Positions 1 to 11,769 are shown, counted from the stretch's first letter. The stretch is 64,000 bases of DNA from Aotearoamyces nothofagi (GCA_015345905.1 JADDTR010000012.1:628578-692577), one strand, 5' to 3'. Program-made: numbers and translations. The notes: generated from the letters alone by a model not told the origin.

Positions 1-1158
1 TCGGATCTGCTCAGAGAATTTGTCTCTGCCGATGTCCTTAACCCTGGGTCACCAGATGGTGTAACTGCCCAGGATGAGCTTACTGCGTATCTGCTAGGCG
101 GATTTGGCAGTTCTCAGCGGCTTGATTATGGCACTGGGCATGAACTGAGCTTCCTTGCTTTCCTGGGCTCCTTGTGGAAACTTGGCGCATTCATCACGAC
201 GTCTGCTATTCCACCCGACGGGTCACTGGAGAGGAGCATTGTATTTGGCATCATAGAGCCGTAGGTCCCCTGCAAATCAGAACAAAATTCCTCTATGGCA
301 GGCACTGATGATAGCAGGTATCTTCGGGTGGCTCGTCGCTTGATTCTCACATATACTCTAGAACCAGCTGGGTCCCACGGTGTTTGGGGTCTAGATGACC
401 ATTTCTTTTTGCCGTACATCTTTGGTTCGGCCCAATATAGTCCAGCAATCGCCGCTGGTGATCCAGCTCCAGTTGAAGGATCATTGATTGGTGCTCCTAG
501 TCCAAGCGACGTTACCAAAAAGAACGTTGTCGAGCGTGAGAGAAAACAAAGCATGTATTTTTCAGCCGTGGGTTTCATAAACGATGTCAAAACAGGTCCT
601 TTCTGGGAACATAGTCCGATTTTGTTTGATATTTCCGGAGTAAGATCTGGTTGGGGAAAGATTAATAAGGTATTTTATATTCTATCTGTTTGCCGCATAG
701 TTCTAAAAGCTCGGTAGGGTATGATTAAGATGTACAACGCTGAGGTGCTCTCAAAATTTCCGGTGGTTCAGCATTTCCCGTTCGGGTCTCTATTCAGCTG
801 GGAGCATGATCCGACAGCATCATCACCATCTGATACAACTCATACTTCCAATCAGCCCTCGAGTCATAATTTCTCAGTGAGTGGTGACACTGGTGGAGCA
901 CCGACAGCCCGGCCACCACCGCAAGACGGAGCATGGGCTCCGTGGGCAACTCTGCCTTCTAGTCAGCCTCTAACCACTACATCAATTCCATGGGCAAAAC
1001 CGACATCAGGCTTCCCGTCATCTCGTCCTGGTAGAGTGCCTTCAGCGGTTGCTCCCTGGGCTTCGGCCACTGCTACATCAAGCGTGTCATTGGACGGCAC
1101 GCCTGTAAGAACACCCTGGGCAAAACCACTGGATGACACCTCCCTTCCAAGGGAATGA
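1..1158 (+). CDS. RRD1: Serine/threonine phosphatase 2A activator (PTPA family), 5'-truncated by window edge
   Basis: PTPA proteins are peptidyl-prolyl isomerase-type chaperones that activate PP2A-like phosphatases. The visible part starts inside the gene, in frame 1. Exons are 1-260, 318-669 and 718-1158, joined by GT/AG introns of 57 and 48 nt, giving 350 visible residues. Family signatures are strong: [16 protein letters not shown] near residue 60, then [28 protein letters not shown], cut here by the first intron just before YLRV, and finally [20 protein letters not shown]. After the fold (about residue 225) comes a Ser/Thr/Pro-rich tail with four PWA motifs (APWA, IPWAKP, APWA, TPWAKP). 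A long tail of this kind fits Rrd1-type rather than Rrd2-type activators, which I infer from memory of fungal orthologues. The N-terminal part lies outside the window. Confidence 0.93.
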
Positions 1159-2342
1159 CTAGTAAGTGGGTTATGAAGCCGAGAAACCTCGGCCTTTACA
1201 AGCATCTACCCAGGAACGATGACACACGATGCTTGAAAGAGTCAGAGACAGAGCATTTTCTTCGGAGGAAAGACGTCAGGAGGAACAGCAAAGAGGTAGG
1301 TCGTTCGTGCTGTAAGAAGCTGAAATAACAAGGTAGCTTCAACAAAATCTTAGGTTTGTCGAAGCGGAAAATTATAGCAATCACCTCCTTATCCGTCACA
1401 CAGATGCGGTATTGCGCTTTGTGTCCTCCCTCTAGCGGGTTTAGTGATGCATGGCTTGCATGTTAGCCTTGAAATATGACTATAGGTACATGGTCATTAT
1501 GTATGTACTCTGTAGGGAGACGATATTCTTGGAGTCTTTCTCGGCTCGGCTCGGCTCGGAGAGATGCCTTGACGGAGCCCTGAACGGCTACCAAGTCTTA
1601 ATAATTTATGCCTGTATACACAGGCAAGTCTCTTTCTGTTTTCTCGGAATTGTTGTGCATGGCGTCAACTAGAAGTAGGTACTTCCGTACCTTAGAAGAT
1701 ATGTACTCGGTACACACAAATTGACGATCAAAAACCGAAGAAATGTCAAGTATATGCACCTAGGTAGGTACCTTGTCATTCTGAGGCTAATCGAGTCTTT
1801 GCTATATTTTTATTCAGTAGATTGTAGATTTGTAGAACGATATATGATCAGATATACTATCAAAAAACCACACCAATCACTAATAAGCAGCCTTTTATTT
1901 ACCTATAGGAAGTTATGTATTTTTTGGAGTATCCTATGACCTTATCAGGCCCGCGTCCCCCCTCTCCAATACTCAGTCAAAAGTATCTACTTAGCGATTC
2001 CGTGAACTGCTATAAAATACAATTATATCCTCTTTTTAACCCTTTAATCCTTCAGAGCCAACAAAATACGACAATATTTTATTTTAGACCCTGGAAGACA
2101 TCTAATAATCAAGAGCACAGTTAATTTAAGGTGTTATTGCTATATAATCAACAGCTACTTCTGGTGGGGGGGTTTGGAAATCGCGTGCCCCTCTTAGAGC
2201 CGCATGCTCGCGCCAGCCCGCCATCACTAACTTAAGCGCGTCACACTAGTTACAAGGCGCGAAGTCAGGATTGGAAAATTCTACTTGTACACAACCTATC
2301 TTGTTACTCTAGCTATCCAAGAGTTTGACTCGAGTTACTACG
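1159..2342. other. Intergenic region RRD1-URA5
   Basis: AT-rich spacer between two genes on the same strand. Reading frames in it are short and show no protein-family resemblance. There is a short CTCGG pentanucleotide run near 1540-1560. The last 100 bases presumably hold the URA5 promoter, but no clear TATA element was identified. Confidence 0.6.
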
Positions 2343-3307
2343 ATGGCCGCTCCTACTCAGCCTGTCGCTGCCGCTATTCCTGCGTACAAGACGGCGTTCC
2401 TGGAATCCTGCCTCTCTGCCGACGTCCTTACCTTCGGTTCCTTCACCCTCAAATCCCGCCGACGTACGTAATTTAGTGTCTACAAGGCTCGATTTTCACC
2501 TCAGCCATTACATTTTTATACTGACGGATGCTGACGTGCCTAACCCCGCAGAATCCCCGTACTTCTTCAACGCCGGCTCCCTCCACACCTCCGCCCTCCT
2601 CTGTGCCCTCTCCACTGCCTACGCCCACACCATCATCTCCTTCCTCTCTGCCAACCCTTCCCTCCCAAAACCAGACGTCCTCTTCGGGTAAGAGTTCTCC
2701 AGCCTTTGCTTTCCCTTTGGTGGAGTCATAATGCTTTTTTTTTACCTATGCTGCTTCTGAGACATTGCTCATATGCATTGGTTATTTCAGAGAGATTGCT
2801 GACTAGCAATCTTGAAGCCCTGCTTACAAAGGGATTCCCCTTGCTTGTTCAACATTACTCGAACTTTACCGCATTGACCCCCAAACCTGGTCGTCCGTCT
2901 CCTACAGCTTCAACCGCAAGGAAGTCAAAGACCATGGCGAAGGTGGAAATATCGTAGGTGCTTCGTTGAAAGGGAAGAATGTACTTGTCATAGACGATGT
3001 GGTGACTGCGGGCACCGCTATGAGGGAGACATTAAAACTAGTTGCTAAGGAGGGTGGAAAGGTAGTTGGATTTGCAGTTGCACTAGATCGAGTAGAGAAA
3101 ATTCCCGGACCAAGAGAAAAGGAGGAGGGAATAGATGATGGGGAGCCGAGAATGAGCGCAATGGGCCAGATCAGACGGGAATTCGGCGTGCAAACGGCGA
3201 GTATTTTAACTTTGGACGACCTGATTACGGCATTGAGGGGCAAAGTGGATGAGGGGGATATAGAGAGGATGGAGGAGTATAGAAGGAGATATCGAGCTAG
3301 TGATTGA
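2343..3307 (+). CDS. URA5: Orotate phosphoribosyltransferase
   Basis: Converts orotate and PRPP to orotidine 5'-monophosphate, the fifth step of de novo pyrimidine synthesis, in the cytosol. Exons are 2343-2463, 2552-2687 and 2818-3307, giving 248 residues, the usual size for fungal OPRTases. Splicing restores the family sequence LKSRRQSPYFFNAG across intron 1 and LFGPAYKGIPLA across intron 2. The PRPP-binding loop VLVIDDVVTAGTA is intact in exon 3. The start ATG opens the frame MAAPTQPVAAAIPAYKTAFL, which matches the usual short N-terminus before the first helix. Nothing looks broken. It lies tandem with RRD1 upstream and the small gene downstream. Confidence 0.96.
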
Positions 3308-3721
3308 AGGGTAAAACGGGTTCACTGATGTGAGACATCGGTGTCGTAAATTTCCGTTGATTTTGGAACTCGACTCTTCACTATGTAAGGAGTTCCGCCT
3401 AAAAACATGATATCTGTGCCTTTGATCTGGCTTTCTCGGATGACCCGGGTAGTCGAGTGGGCATCCCGAACCCTGACATTGCTCTTCGACCGCGGCTGTA
3501 GGCTGCTCGACGGCGAAGCAGTGTAGTCGGCCGTGATCATGGCTGGCGAATGACTCTTCTGCATCCAAGACCGGTGGCTGCGTTCCTGCTTGGCCTGCCA
3601 CCCCTTTACCCTGCGTCACAGGCGGATCAAGGACCAGAGTACAGCACCTCCTGTGATGCTCCACAACGGTCTCTTACTCTGCAGTGCCTCGCAGTGTGTC
3701 TCAGCAACCTCGCCGCCTGAA

Positions 3722-3755
3722 GAAACGTGCAAACGTGCAAACGTGGAAACGTGAC
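3722..3755 (+). repeat. Four ACGTG cores at exact 8-bp spacing
   Basis: ACGTG occurs at 3725, 3733, 3741 and 3749, each within a repeat of the unit AAACGTGC/G. ACGTG is the core of bHLH and some bZIP sites, so the array could be a promoter element for the gene starting at 4118. It could equally be a simple tandem repeat. Confidence 0.6.
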
Positions 3756-3795
3756 GCCGAAGCAGCCGTGCGGTGTCCGCGGTGGTCGCGGCGGT

Positions 3796-3852
3796 CAGGT
3801 GTTCAGGTGTCCAGGTCAGGTGGCCGGGGGCGCTGCCAGCGTGTGTCAGGTG
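3796..3852 (+). promoter_or_regulatory. Cluster of four CAGGTG E-box motifs
   Basis: CAGGTG is present at 3796, 3804, 3817 and 3847 in a GC-rich block about 270 bases upstream of the next ATG. The first three are only 8 and 13 bases apart. CAGGTG matches the CANNTG E-box consensus; any regulatory use is inferred. Confidence 0.4.
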
Positions 3853-4117
3853 TCTGATGTCGAGTGCGCTAGTCTCGGGTACTGCTCGCAGCTAGCGCCC
3901 CCTAGCGCCTCCCCTCGATCCCCGCTGATTGGCCGGATTGTTTATCTCCCCGACCTCGCCCATGGCCCTTCTTCCAACAATTTCAACCCCCGACCCCCAA
4001 AAATCCCAAATCCCAAATCCCCAAAATCTCTCACCGCACTCGACTCAAATCCAACATCCTCCACCATCACACTCTCAACACCTCAACTCAAACCCGTCGT
4101 CAATTACATCCCTCATC

Positions 4118-4905
4118 ATGCCTGGCGTCCGTAAGTTATCCAACCTTCCATGCCTATGACTTCCACGAGCCCGGCGAGTCCTCAGAGTCCCTTTGAGGCC
4201 TTCACAGCTCTGCAATGCGCTCTCCGTGGTTGAGTCACGCCATGCTACTTATCCAGCACCGTCGCAACCTCTCGACGCTGCTCGCAAATTCCAGATTACT
4301 TTTTTCCATCCTATAAGACATGAGGCTCGCTTCTGTACTAATGTTGTATCATATCAGCAGCACCAAATGCGCTCTCCCAGCTGAAGCAGAAGATAAAGAA
4401 GTTCCTCAAGGGCAAGAAGGACAAGACAGCTGCCCGTACGTTCTCCCTCTTCTTTGCTAGGATGGATTAATCAGAGCCCGACAATCTTACAATCTTAGTA
4501 AAGCCGTAAGCGCGTACTGACTGTACTTTTAGCAGCTGCAACCGAGACGGCGCCTGCCGAGCCGACTCCTGCTGCTGGTGAGTAACCTACCTCATGAGCC
4601 TCTATGTTCTTCCATCTATCATCGATAAGGACATGTTAGTTGGTGATGATTGCTAATAATCTTATCTCCGTTAGCTGCGACTACTGGGCCAGCTGCAACT
4701 ACTGAGGAACCTGCCGCTAAAACCGACGAGCCCGCCGTCGCCAAGGATGAGGCTGCCGCTGTTGGTATGTTCCCGCAACCATTATACCCCCTTCTGGCAC
4801 AACCTTTGCTAATAAGCTTGCGATCCGACAGACCCAATTGCCCCAGCAACCGCCGCCGAACCCGAGGCTGTGACCGCTGCGGAGCCTCCCAAGGCCGCAG
4901 CTTAG
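4118..4905 (+). CDS. Small five-exon Ala/Pro/Glu-rich protein, unknown function
   Basis: I do not recognise this protein. Spliced exons are 4118-4130, 4358-4435, 4533-4577, 4675-4764 and 4832-4905, giving about 99 residues. All four introns have good GT/AG borders and all are phase 1. The N-terminal third is a basic, probably helical segment (PNALSQLKQKIKKFLKGKKD). The rest is a low-complexity run of Ala, Thr, Pro, Glu and Lys ending in EPPKAAA, likely disordered. There is no signal peptide or membrane segment. The second exon's acceptor reads CAGCAG, so one residue may be included or skipped. Consistent phase, clean splice sites and a pyrimidine-rich leader favour a real, well-transcribed gene. 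The 13-base first exon is the least certain part. Confidence 0.7.
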
Positions 4906-5459
4906 GCCGTTATATTCGGTATTACATATCACTGGGTATTGCTTATACAAAGATGTTTTTTGTGACGTGATTTTTGCATTGGATTATGGAGAGTGAGGGA
5001 GGTAGTAATGGTAGGAGTACGTTGATCAGGAGGATATCATCTCGTTTGCTTTTTCTTTCTTCAATACCCGCACAAGTCCTTGCACCATCTCTTGGTCTAG
5101 TCTTCGTGTTCCGATGCGCGCAGAGATACCCCTGATACCCTAGCGCCAATAGTATAGTATATAGATACGTATATACAATGGATTTTTACAAAACTACCTG
5201 CATCAAATGTTAATTGAATCTGGGCTAAACCTTCAAACAATCCGGAACGAACTTTTGAGCCCTGCTGGAATTATGAGCAGATTATATGGAGCAGCTAGAG
5301 TGCGCTACATCCATCCGTCATGGTTGTATACAAGCGGACCTCAAATAATCAGGAACTTGAAACTCAAAAGCCTGAAAGTATACGAAAGAAAGAGGGAAAC
5401 CAAGGAAACTTCTCCGATCTAGACCGACCTCTGGGGGTGACTGCAAAGCTATAAGCTGT
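4906..5459. other. Convergent 3' spacer
   Basis: Lies between the stop of the small plus-strand gene and the end of the phytochrome gene on the minus strand. It should hold both 3' untranslated regions. No gene or clear repeat was seen. Confidence 0.6.
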
Positions 5460-8400
5460 CTAATCTGCCGGGTATTCAGTAACGTCGGGTTGTTTATCGA
5501 AGATGAGAGTATGTCTAGTTTCGACCAGAGAGATCATTAATCCTTCAGTATCGAGCTCGCCTAAGCGGGAGTTCCGCGTAGGTAAGGTACTTGGATCTGG
5601 TTGTAGGGGTTGTAGCCCCTTCGGTGGAGGGGATATGACTGCTGGGCCACCAGAGGGCCTTGAATCCGCTGGCAACACGCTGGCCTGTCGTGTGTTGAAC
5701 CATCCTCCTTGTTCCCATAGGCCTGGTCGGTAGAGACACTTGTTGCGGGCCTCTTGGTCGACGATACCGGTGAAGAGTATGTTTAGTCGTTTGAAGTCGA
5801 TTGGTTTGAGTATCCAGCCATCAAAGCCAGCATCAATGTAAGTGTGCCGCTCTCGCTCGACGAGAGAAGCAGAGACTGCAAAGATTGGTACTCGGCCATT
5901 GTGTTTGGCTCGGGGTGATAATTCAATTTGTATATGGGTCCTTTCGAAAGACCGAATCATTTTCGTCGATGTGAGACCGTCAACAATTGGCATCTACATA
6001 TCTAGATGTTAGTATGGTATCAAAGACTCATCCTAACATAGAAGTAAATAGTGAGAAACAGTTATGAGATCTAGAGGTTCCATCTAGAGATTAAAGAAGG
6101 GAAAGGAGCACATGGCCATGTTTCAATCAGTGATCAGTACAAGAGTGTGCACATTCCATAAATGACAGCTTCTACAGGACAGTAGGCCCGAAAACACAAC
6201 TCTAGACTTGCGTTAAAACTAAGAGATATCAAACTATGCTTACCTGCATATCCATGAGTACAACATCGAAGAATGCCGGTTTCTCACCATAAGCACTGGC
6301 ACATTCTTCTCCATTGATTGTGTGGTGAACAGCATGTCCTGATTTTTCCATACGCTTTTGAATAATCTTAATATTAACTGGATCATCTTCAGCAACCAAG
6401 ACTTGTAGGCGATCGGCTATTGACTTTCGAGGTGGTTCTTGCTGCCTTGATAGGTCCGACGCGTGGAACGATGCTTGAGATGTGATAGTTGTCTGCGTAC
6501 TCTCAGTCCCCGGGAACTCCTCAGGCATCTTGACGGCTTTCAGTAATGTCTTGCTGTCCGTTACGAATTCTGACCCCGCGGGCCCAGCAGTTGTCGATCG
6601 TAGATGTTCTGGCACAACTTCACCATTACCATGGGGTCTGGAAGGTGCCATATTGCTTGATTGCTCACTGAAAGAAGCCAATTTTCCAGCCCGGGACTGT
6701 GCTGGAGTACTCCCAAGACTTCCAGAACTGATCCTGCTACTTTTACTATTCGATCGCATCTTGCGTGTTTGCTGGTCCTCGACTTTGCCGACCATGAATG
6801 GATCGCCAATAGCTTCAATTAGCCTATCTACATCGCTCTTTTTGCTTTTGCCGCTTGACCCACTCTTGAAACTCTGGATACTAGTGAAATCATCTGTGTT
6901 TCTTCTAGAAATTGTATCTTCGCCTCTTAGAGAGCTTGTTTTGCTCACAAGCATCACCTCGCCCGTAGTGATGTTATTTGGCGACGTGGCCGGTATGAGA
7001 AAAGAGTCCTTGGAGAAGATTGTAGTTTTGTGACTGCCTGCTGGCTCATGGTTCTCTGGTAGCACAAAAGGTAGCTGTATGATAAAGCGGGACCCTGCCC
7101 CTTCCTCAGACTTTAAGCGTAACTGACCCTCCATATTACGGATTATCCTGGCAACTATAGCAAGGCCTAGGCCTAGTGTGCGCTGAGGCTTGCCTTCTTT
7201 ACCAAAAACCAATTTATCAGAGCCTTTATCCTTGGAAAATAGCTCATCGGCGTCTGTTGAAACTTGTTCTAGATCTCGAAAAAGCGCATCAAGTTTCTGA
7301 TTCGACATGCCAACACCAGTATCTTGAATCGCTATGTCAATCGCAACATTCTGTCCCTGATTCTCGGCAAGCCACAACTCAACGCGAACACTTCCCTCTG
7401 TTGTGTGTTGGATCGCGTTGGCAATTACGTTCGACACTACCTGCCTTACTCGTCGTTGATCGCCGTACACAAATTGTGGTATCCCAGGATGTTCAATGAC
7501 TTCGTATTCGAGGCCTTTTCGCCTAGCATCGCTCTTAAACACGTTCGCCGCTTCTCGTACTGTAGCTAGTAAGTCAAAAATCTCGTCCTTGATCAAAGTT
7601 TGCCCCTCTTCTGTATTCGTTAGATCGAGCAAGTCATTGATCACATAGATCAATGCCTTAGAAGCAGAGTGTGACTTGGCGATGTTGTCTCGTGTTTCTT
7701 GGTCCAGTGTGCCTTCTAATGCGATCTCTAGATAGTTTATAATGGCGTTCAACGGCGTGCGTACTTCATGGGCAGAATTTAAAAGTAAGCTGAAAGACTA
7801 TCAGTTATTTGTGTCGTCACATAATACAGGGTTATTGAGGGTGGAATGCAATGAAAAGTGGCCATGGTTCTCCAACAAGGAGTGAAAGAAACGGGTGACA
7901 AACAGTCTTGTAAGCTGGCTTCTTTGCAATGCAGCCTCTTTCTGCCGCCACACCTCTATAAATTTACCATATACGAGACAAAGCACCGCCGCAGTTTCAA
8001 TTTGCTCCTCTGTCCATTCGCGACACTGCCCAATCACGGTTTCACTCCAACTCTTGAAACTTTTTCTAGGCTCTAGATAGCCATCCTTACTTTTGGGGGA
8101 CCTCTCATATGGGTTACCAGCCCATTTGATCTCCTTTATTTGGCCAGTGCGGAAGAACACAATGAAATCGGTGCCGCTGACACTGAGAGGTACTAGCAGA
8201 AGGCCAGCAATAACACCGAAGCCGGGAGGGTATCGCAAGTCGGGGAAATCATTTTTGATATTTTGACTTGTAATTATAGAAGTGATTTTACGTAGTCGCA
8301 AGTATTCCAACATCGCGAGTGCTTCTTGTGATTCTTCAAGACCTCCGAGGATTTTGGTCTGACCATGAATGGATAACAAACCAAACTCTGCATCAAATAG

Positions 8401-10610
8401 CTTCAATAGATCATCTGACGAGGCAATGATATATCCGGAGGGGTTGGCTTCAGTAGGCACAGTGTTGATAAGCTTCCGGGCCTGCAACCGGGATGCATAA
8501 GATAACCTTTCGATGTTTCTTGACGCGGTGTCTCCTACAAGGCGGCACATTTTCCGGATTGGAAAGGAGACTCTCGTGCCTTTTGTTCCGTACGAATGGC
8601 AAGTAATCAACCCCCAAAGTTCGCTGAATGCATTGATTGAAATCGACATCGACGATCGCACAGCCATATTGACTAGGAGTTTGATGTGCATGGGCGACAT
8701 GGCTCGTAGATACGAAAAGCTTAGATCAAGTGGCTTCTCAAGGTCCTCTGAAGTACGGCAGACTAATCGCGCTGGATCTAGGTCTCGATCGTATAGTACG
8801 CGAACTTTGTTTATTTTATACAAGTCCCGCGCTTGCTTTGGTATATCTGATGCGGGGAAGTTGAGGCCTTTGTAGAGATCATTTGTTGCCCACGGATCCA
8901 CGAGCTCTGTGACTACTCGGCCGTTATAAGCCGAGTCGAACTGGTAAATCATGACACGATGGAAGCCGGTCATTTCTTTAATGACACCAACCAGAACCTT
9001 GAGAAAAATTTCAAGATTTGGTGCCGCAAACAGTTGCTCCTGTACCTGAGACATGATATTGAACATCTCCATAGCTGCAGCCTCTCCCCTACGCTTCCTT
9101 GCGCTGCGTAAAACTCGAAGTGGTTTACTTAGATTATGTGTACTCTCGGCCAGTTCTTCACTGGTAGGCTTACTGTTTAGCATGTTCTCGGGTGGATCTG
9201 TTGAGACTTCATTGGTTGGAACGAGGGGATGAAGTTGATCGTCATCTAGTTCAAATTCGCAGATTACTAGAAAATGTTAGATTGAAATTCCATAGTGAAT
9301 TATAGTATGGGTGTGATAGACAGACTAATATCCGGATTGGCGGGGTGCATATGAATTGCACACCACAATTTGACGCCACTCTCCTTCGGGGTTCGTATTA
9401 CGATAGAAAATACTTCAGGGCCATTCGAAGCAGGGTCGGCATCTTCATCCCGGATGAAGTCAATATGATCTAGTAAATTATCTGCCTGCTCTTCGGATAG
9501 GATGTCTGTAAAGCTGCTCAGCTTGAAGAGTTCCTGAGGACTAAAGCCAATCATTCGTTTTGAATTCTCGCTGACGATACGAACAACTAACTGCCCGTCA
9601 TAGTCTTCAGTCAGCGCAATCAAAAGACCAAATCCTTGGATAGAGCCAGGAATATATATCGGCTCGTCCTCGCAGCGTTGGAATGTCTCTTCTTCCCGGC
9701 CTGTGATAAGGGCATGCTCTTCAGCTGTGATAATATGCTTGAATCTTGCAGTCACAAGACCTTCCACAACTTCATCGTCTGTAGCGGTATTGCCGCTAAG
9801 CAAGCTCGAGTTGTTTGTCGACATTGTTCTCTGAATACTAGGTGTATCTGCGTTTTTGGTCAATTTCTCTGACGTTGCGTGGCTACAAATATCCAAATTA
9901 TAGCGGCTCCCTCCTCGTAGTCGGTCTGATTCCCTTCGTCCGGTGGATATTGACGATCTTCGATTCCCATGGTCACCGTTGTGTGCGATTCGATTTTCGT
10001 TCGGAAGTCCAAATCCTAAAGTAGAATCGAGAGACTTTTGTAGCATATGCGACGTAGTATTTGTGCTCTCAGGCTGAGAGGCGGACTGCTTTCGAGAGTT
10101 ATAGCAAAAAGAGGCCCCTTCTGCGCCGTTCACGACATTACCACTGGCAGTTTCGATACCAGGAGAGCTCCCATATTTGCCAGAAGCATATCTAGGGGCC
10201 GATGGAGGTGTCTGAGTGGGGTCAACAGATATAACTGATCGGATTGGAAATACACGATCGCTAGGCCCAGGACTCGTATTCCCAAGCTGCTTGTCGGAAG
10301 TAGCTGGCCAAGAGGGCAACGTCTTTGGAGCGTATGAAGTAACGAGCGGGGGCGGGTGATCAGTAGACCATAGTTGTGGTAGTTTTGACTGTGGAGTGGG
10401 CAGTTTAGGAGATGGGGATGCACCTCTCCCTGTCGAATCTTGGATGCATGCACTATACCGATGATCTGGATGTTCAGCTTCGACCGTATTGCTTGTATCA
10501 TTTGGTGGACATTTTTGACTCTGTGTCTCCCCTGTAATCGTCGACATTGTAGACACAGATGCAATTTTTATGTTCCCCTCCACAGATCCAACCGGGCCTT
10601 TTCCCTTCAT
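5460..10610 (-). CDS. Fungal phytochrome, hybrid histidine kinase (FphA type)
   Basis: Red/far-red light sensor kinase of 1575 residues. Exons on the minus strand are 10610-9326, 9266-7904, 7789-6244 and 5993-5460. A disordered N-terminus of about 290 residues precedes the PAS domain, whose likely bilin-attachment Cys is C313 in RCEDEPIYIPG. The GAF domain has PASDIPKQAR (D569) and SPMH (H622), but Leu625 stands where bacteriophytochromes and, as I recall, other fungal phytochromes have Tyr. The PHY tongue has PRKSF (828-832) and a WSE motif. The kinase has phosphoacceptor H890 (NSAHEVRTPLNA), an N box (NAIQHT), and G boxes (DTGVGM, GLGLAI). The receiver has acceptor D1396 (LMDMQ) and K1461 (LKP). 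Splicing restores every domain. A start at the later MSTITGE is possible. It is divergent from the SDR-deacetylase gene. Confidence 0.95.
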
Positions 10611-11751
10611 GCAGCCAGCTTGTAAACTTGAGGAACTGCACTTTGTTAGTAGCTATGCAGATCTATCTGTCTTTGCGTATACTTAAGTATGGCCTCGCGA
10701 AGCAGATTTCTGACCACAGCATCTACAGGAAGGTTTGAAGTGTTGTCAGAAAGCTGTATATCTCTGTAGAGGCCAACGCCAACGTGGCTTGTAGGGCAGG
10801 GTAAAAATCTGGCGTAGGAGGGGATATGAGAATCACTAGGATTAGAAGAGTCTAGATGGCCTTGGAAGCACACAGGGATCCAACATTTCGCAATGAAGAG
10901 GCTATCTTTACTGTCGGATCAAACGTCGCTGGTGGTCGCTAGGCGTCCGGTAAAGCCAGCGAGCAAGATACAGAATGCTAGTCTGGTGCTATCGGTGCGT
11001 CCGTCAGTCACCAGCCAATACTAGACTTCGACTGGAAACTAGAACACTGGTCACAGCACGACTTACAGCTTACGACTTACAAGTCACAGCAGCTCGAGGA
11101 TTGAGCGTTTCCTTATGTACCGGGGATGTAGAAAGTACCAGTGGTGGTAAGTGTAGCGGGCGGCTTGTACGGTATGCTTGCAGGCACAACAAGCTCGCAG
11201 TGCAGAGCAGAGTCTGCCCAACTACCTGTGCAGAAATAACTCTATAACCCAAGCCTAGTCGAATATAGAAAGGCCAGCGGTAGATCTAGCCCCGGGTGGT
11301 GGGAACTTGGACGAGCGTTCCGGTCGTCGCATTGCTATCGAGTACATGGGTATACAGAATAGATGGACACATGGGAACACACCGTATGCATGTACACAAC
11401 TACCGTCAACAAAGGATGTGGCCGTGGCCATGGGCCTAAGACTCTCGCAGACTGGAAGGGCCTGTCCAGATTCCGTGGCATTCATTCATTGCACTGTACG
11501 CACTGTTGGATAACCCTTGTTGCTTGCATGTACTTGTACGAGCGAGCAGGTGCCGACTGGAGGTATTAAGTATAGGCAAGCATGTATTGTATAGTAGCTA
11601 TGTCGTTTATCTGCATCTCGGTCGTGTGCGGCGGCTTGGCCCTGAAGCTGTAGGTGCTATACACCCTGCCCTACAGAGATGGCGCAGATAAAGGTCCCCT
11701 CAGTGCCAAACACGTCTTGTCCAGTGTGTAGTATGCTGAAGGAACTGTGCT

Positions 11752-11769
11752 CAGTGATCAGTGATCAGT
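11752..11769. promoter_or_regulatory. Double TGATCA element
   Basis: CAGTGATCAGTGATCAGT carries two self-complementary TGATCA sites 8 bases apart. GATC-type motifs are bound by White-Collar GATA-like complexes in fungi. Any light control here is an inference from the neighbouring phytochrome gene. Confidence 0.35.

Larger units (their letters stand above)
3308..4117. other. Intergenic region URA5 to small Ala/Pro-rich gene
   Basis: No gene is supported. The first 400 bases are ordinary spacer. From about 3720 the sequence becomes GC-rich and carries an exact 8-bp-spaced ACGTG array and a cluster of CAGGTG boxes. It ends in a C/A-rich pyrimidine-biased leader (3960-4110) typical of strong fungal promoters just before the ATG at 4118. 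Confidence 0.6.

Noticed and set aside
1196-2124. Several short frames between RRD1 and URA5
   Set aside because: All are under 75 codons, AT-driven in composition, with no splice pattern or family similarity.
3206-3664. 152-codon minus-strand frame
   Set aside because: Overlaps the end of URA5 on the opposite strand and has no recognisable motif; a shadow frame.
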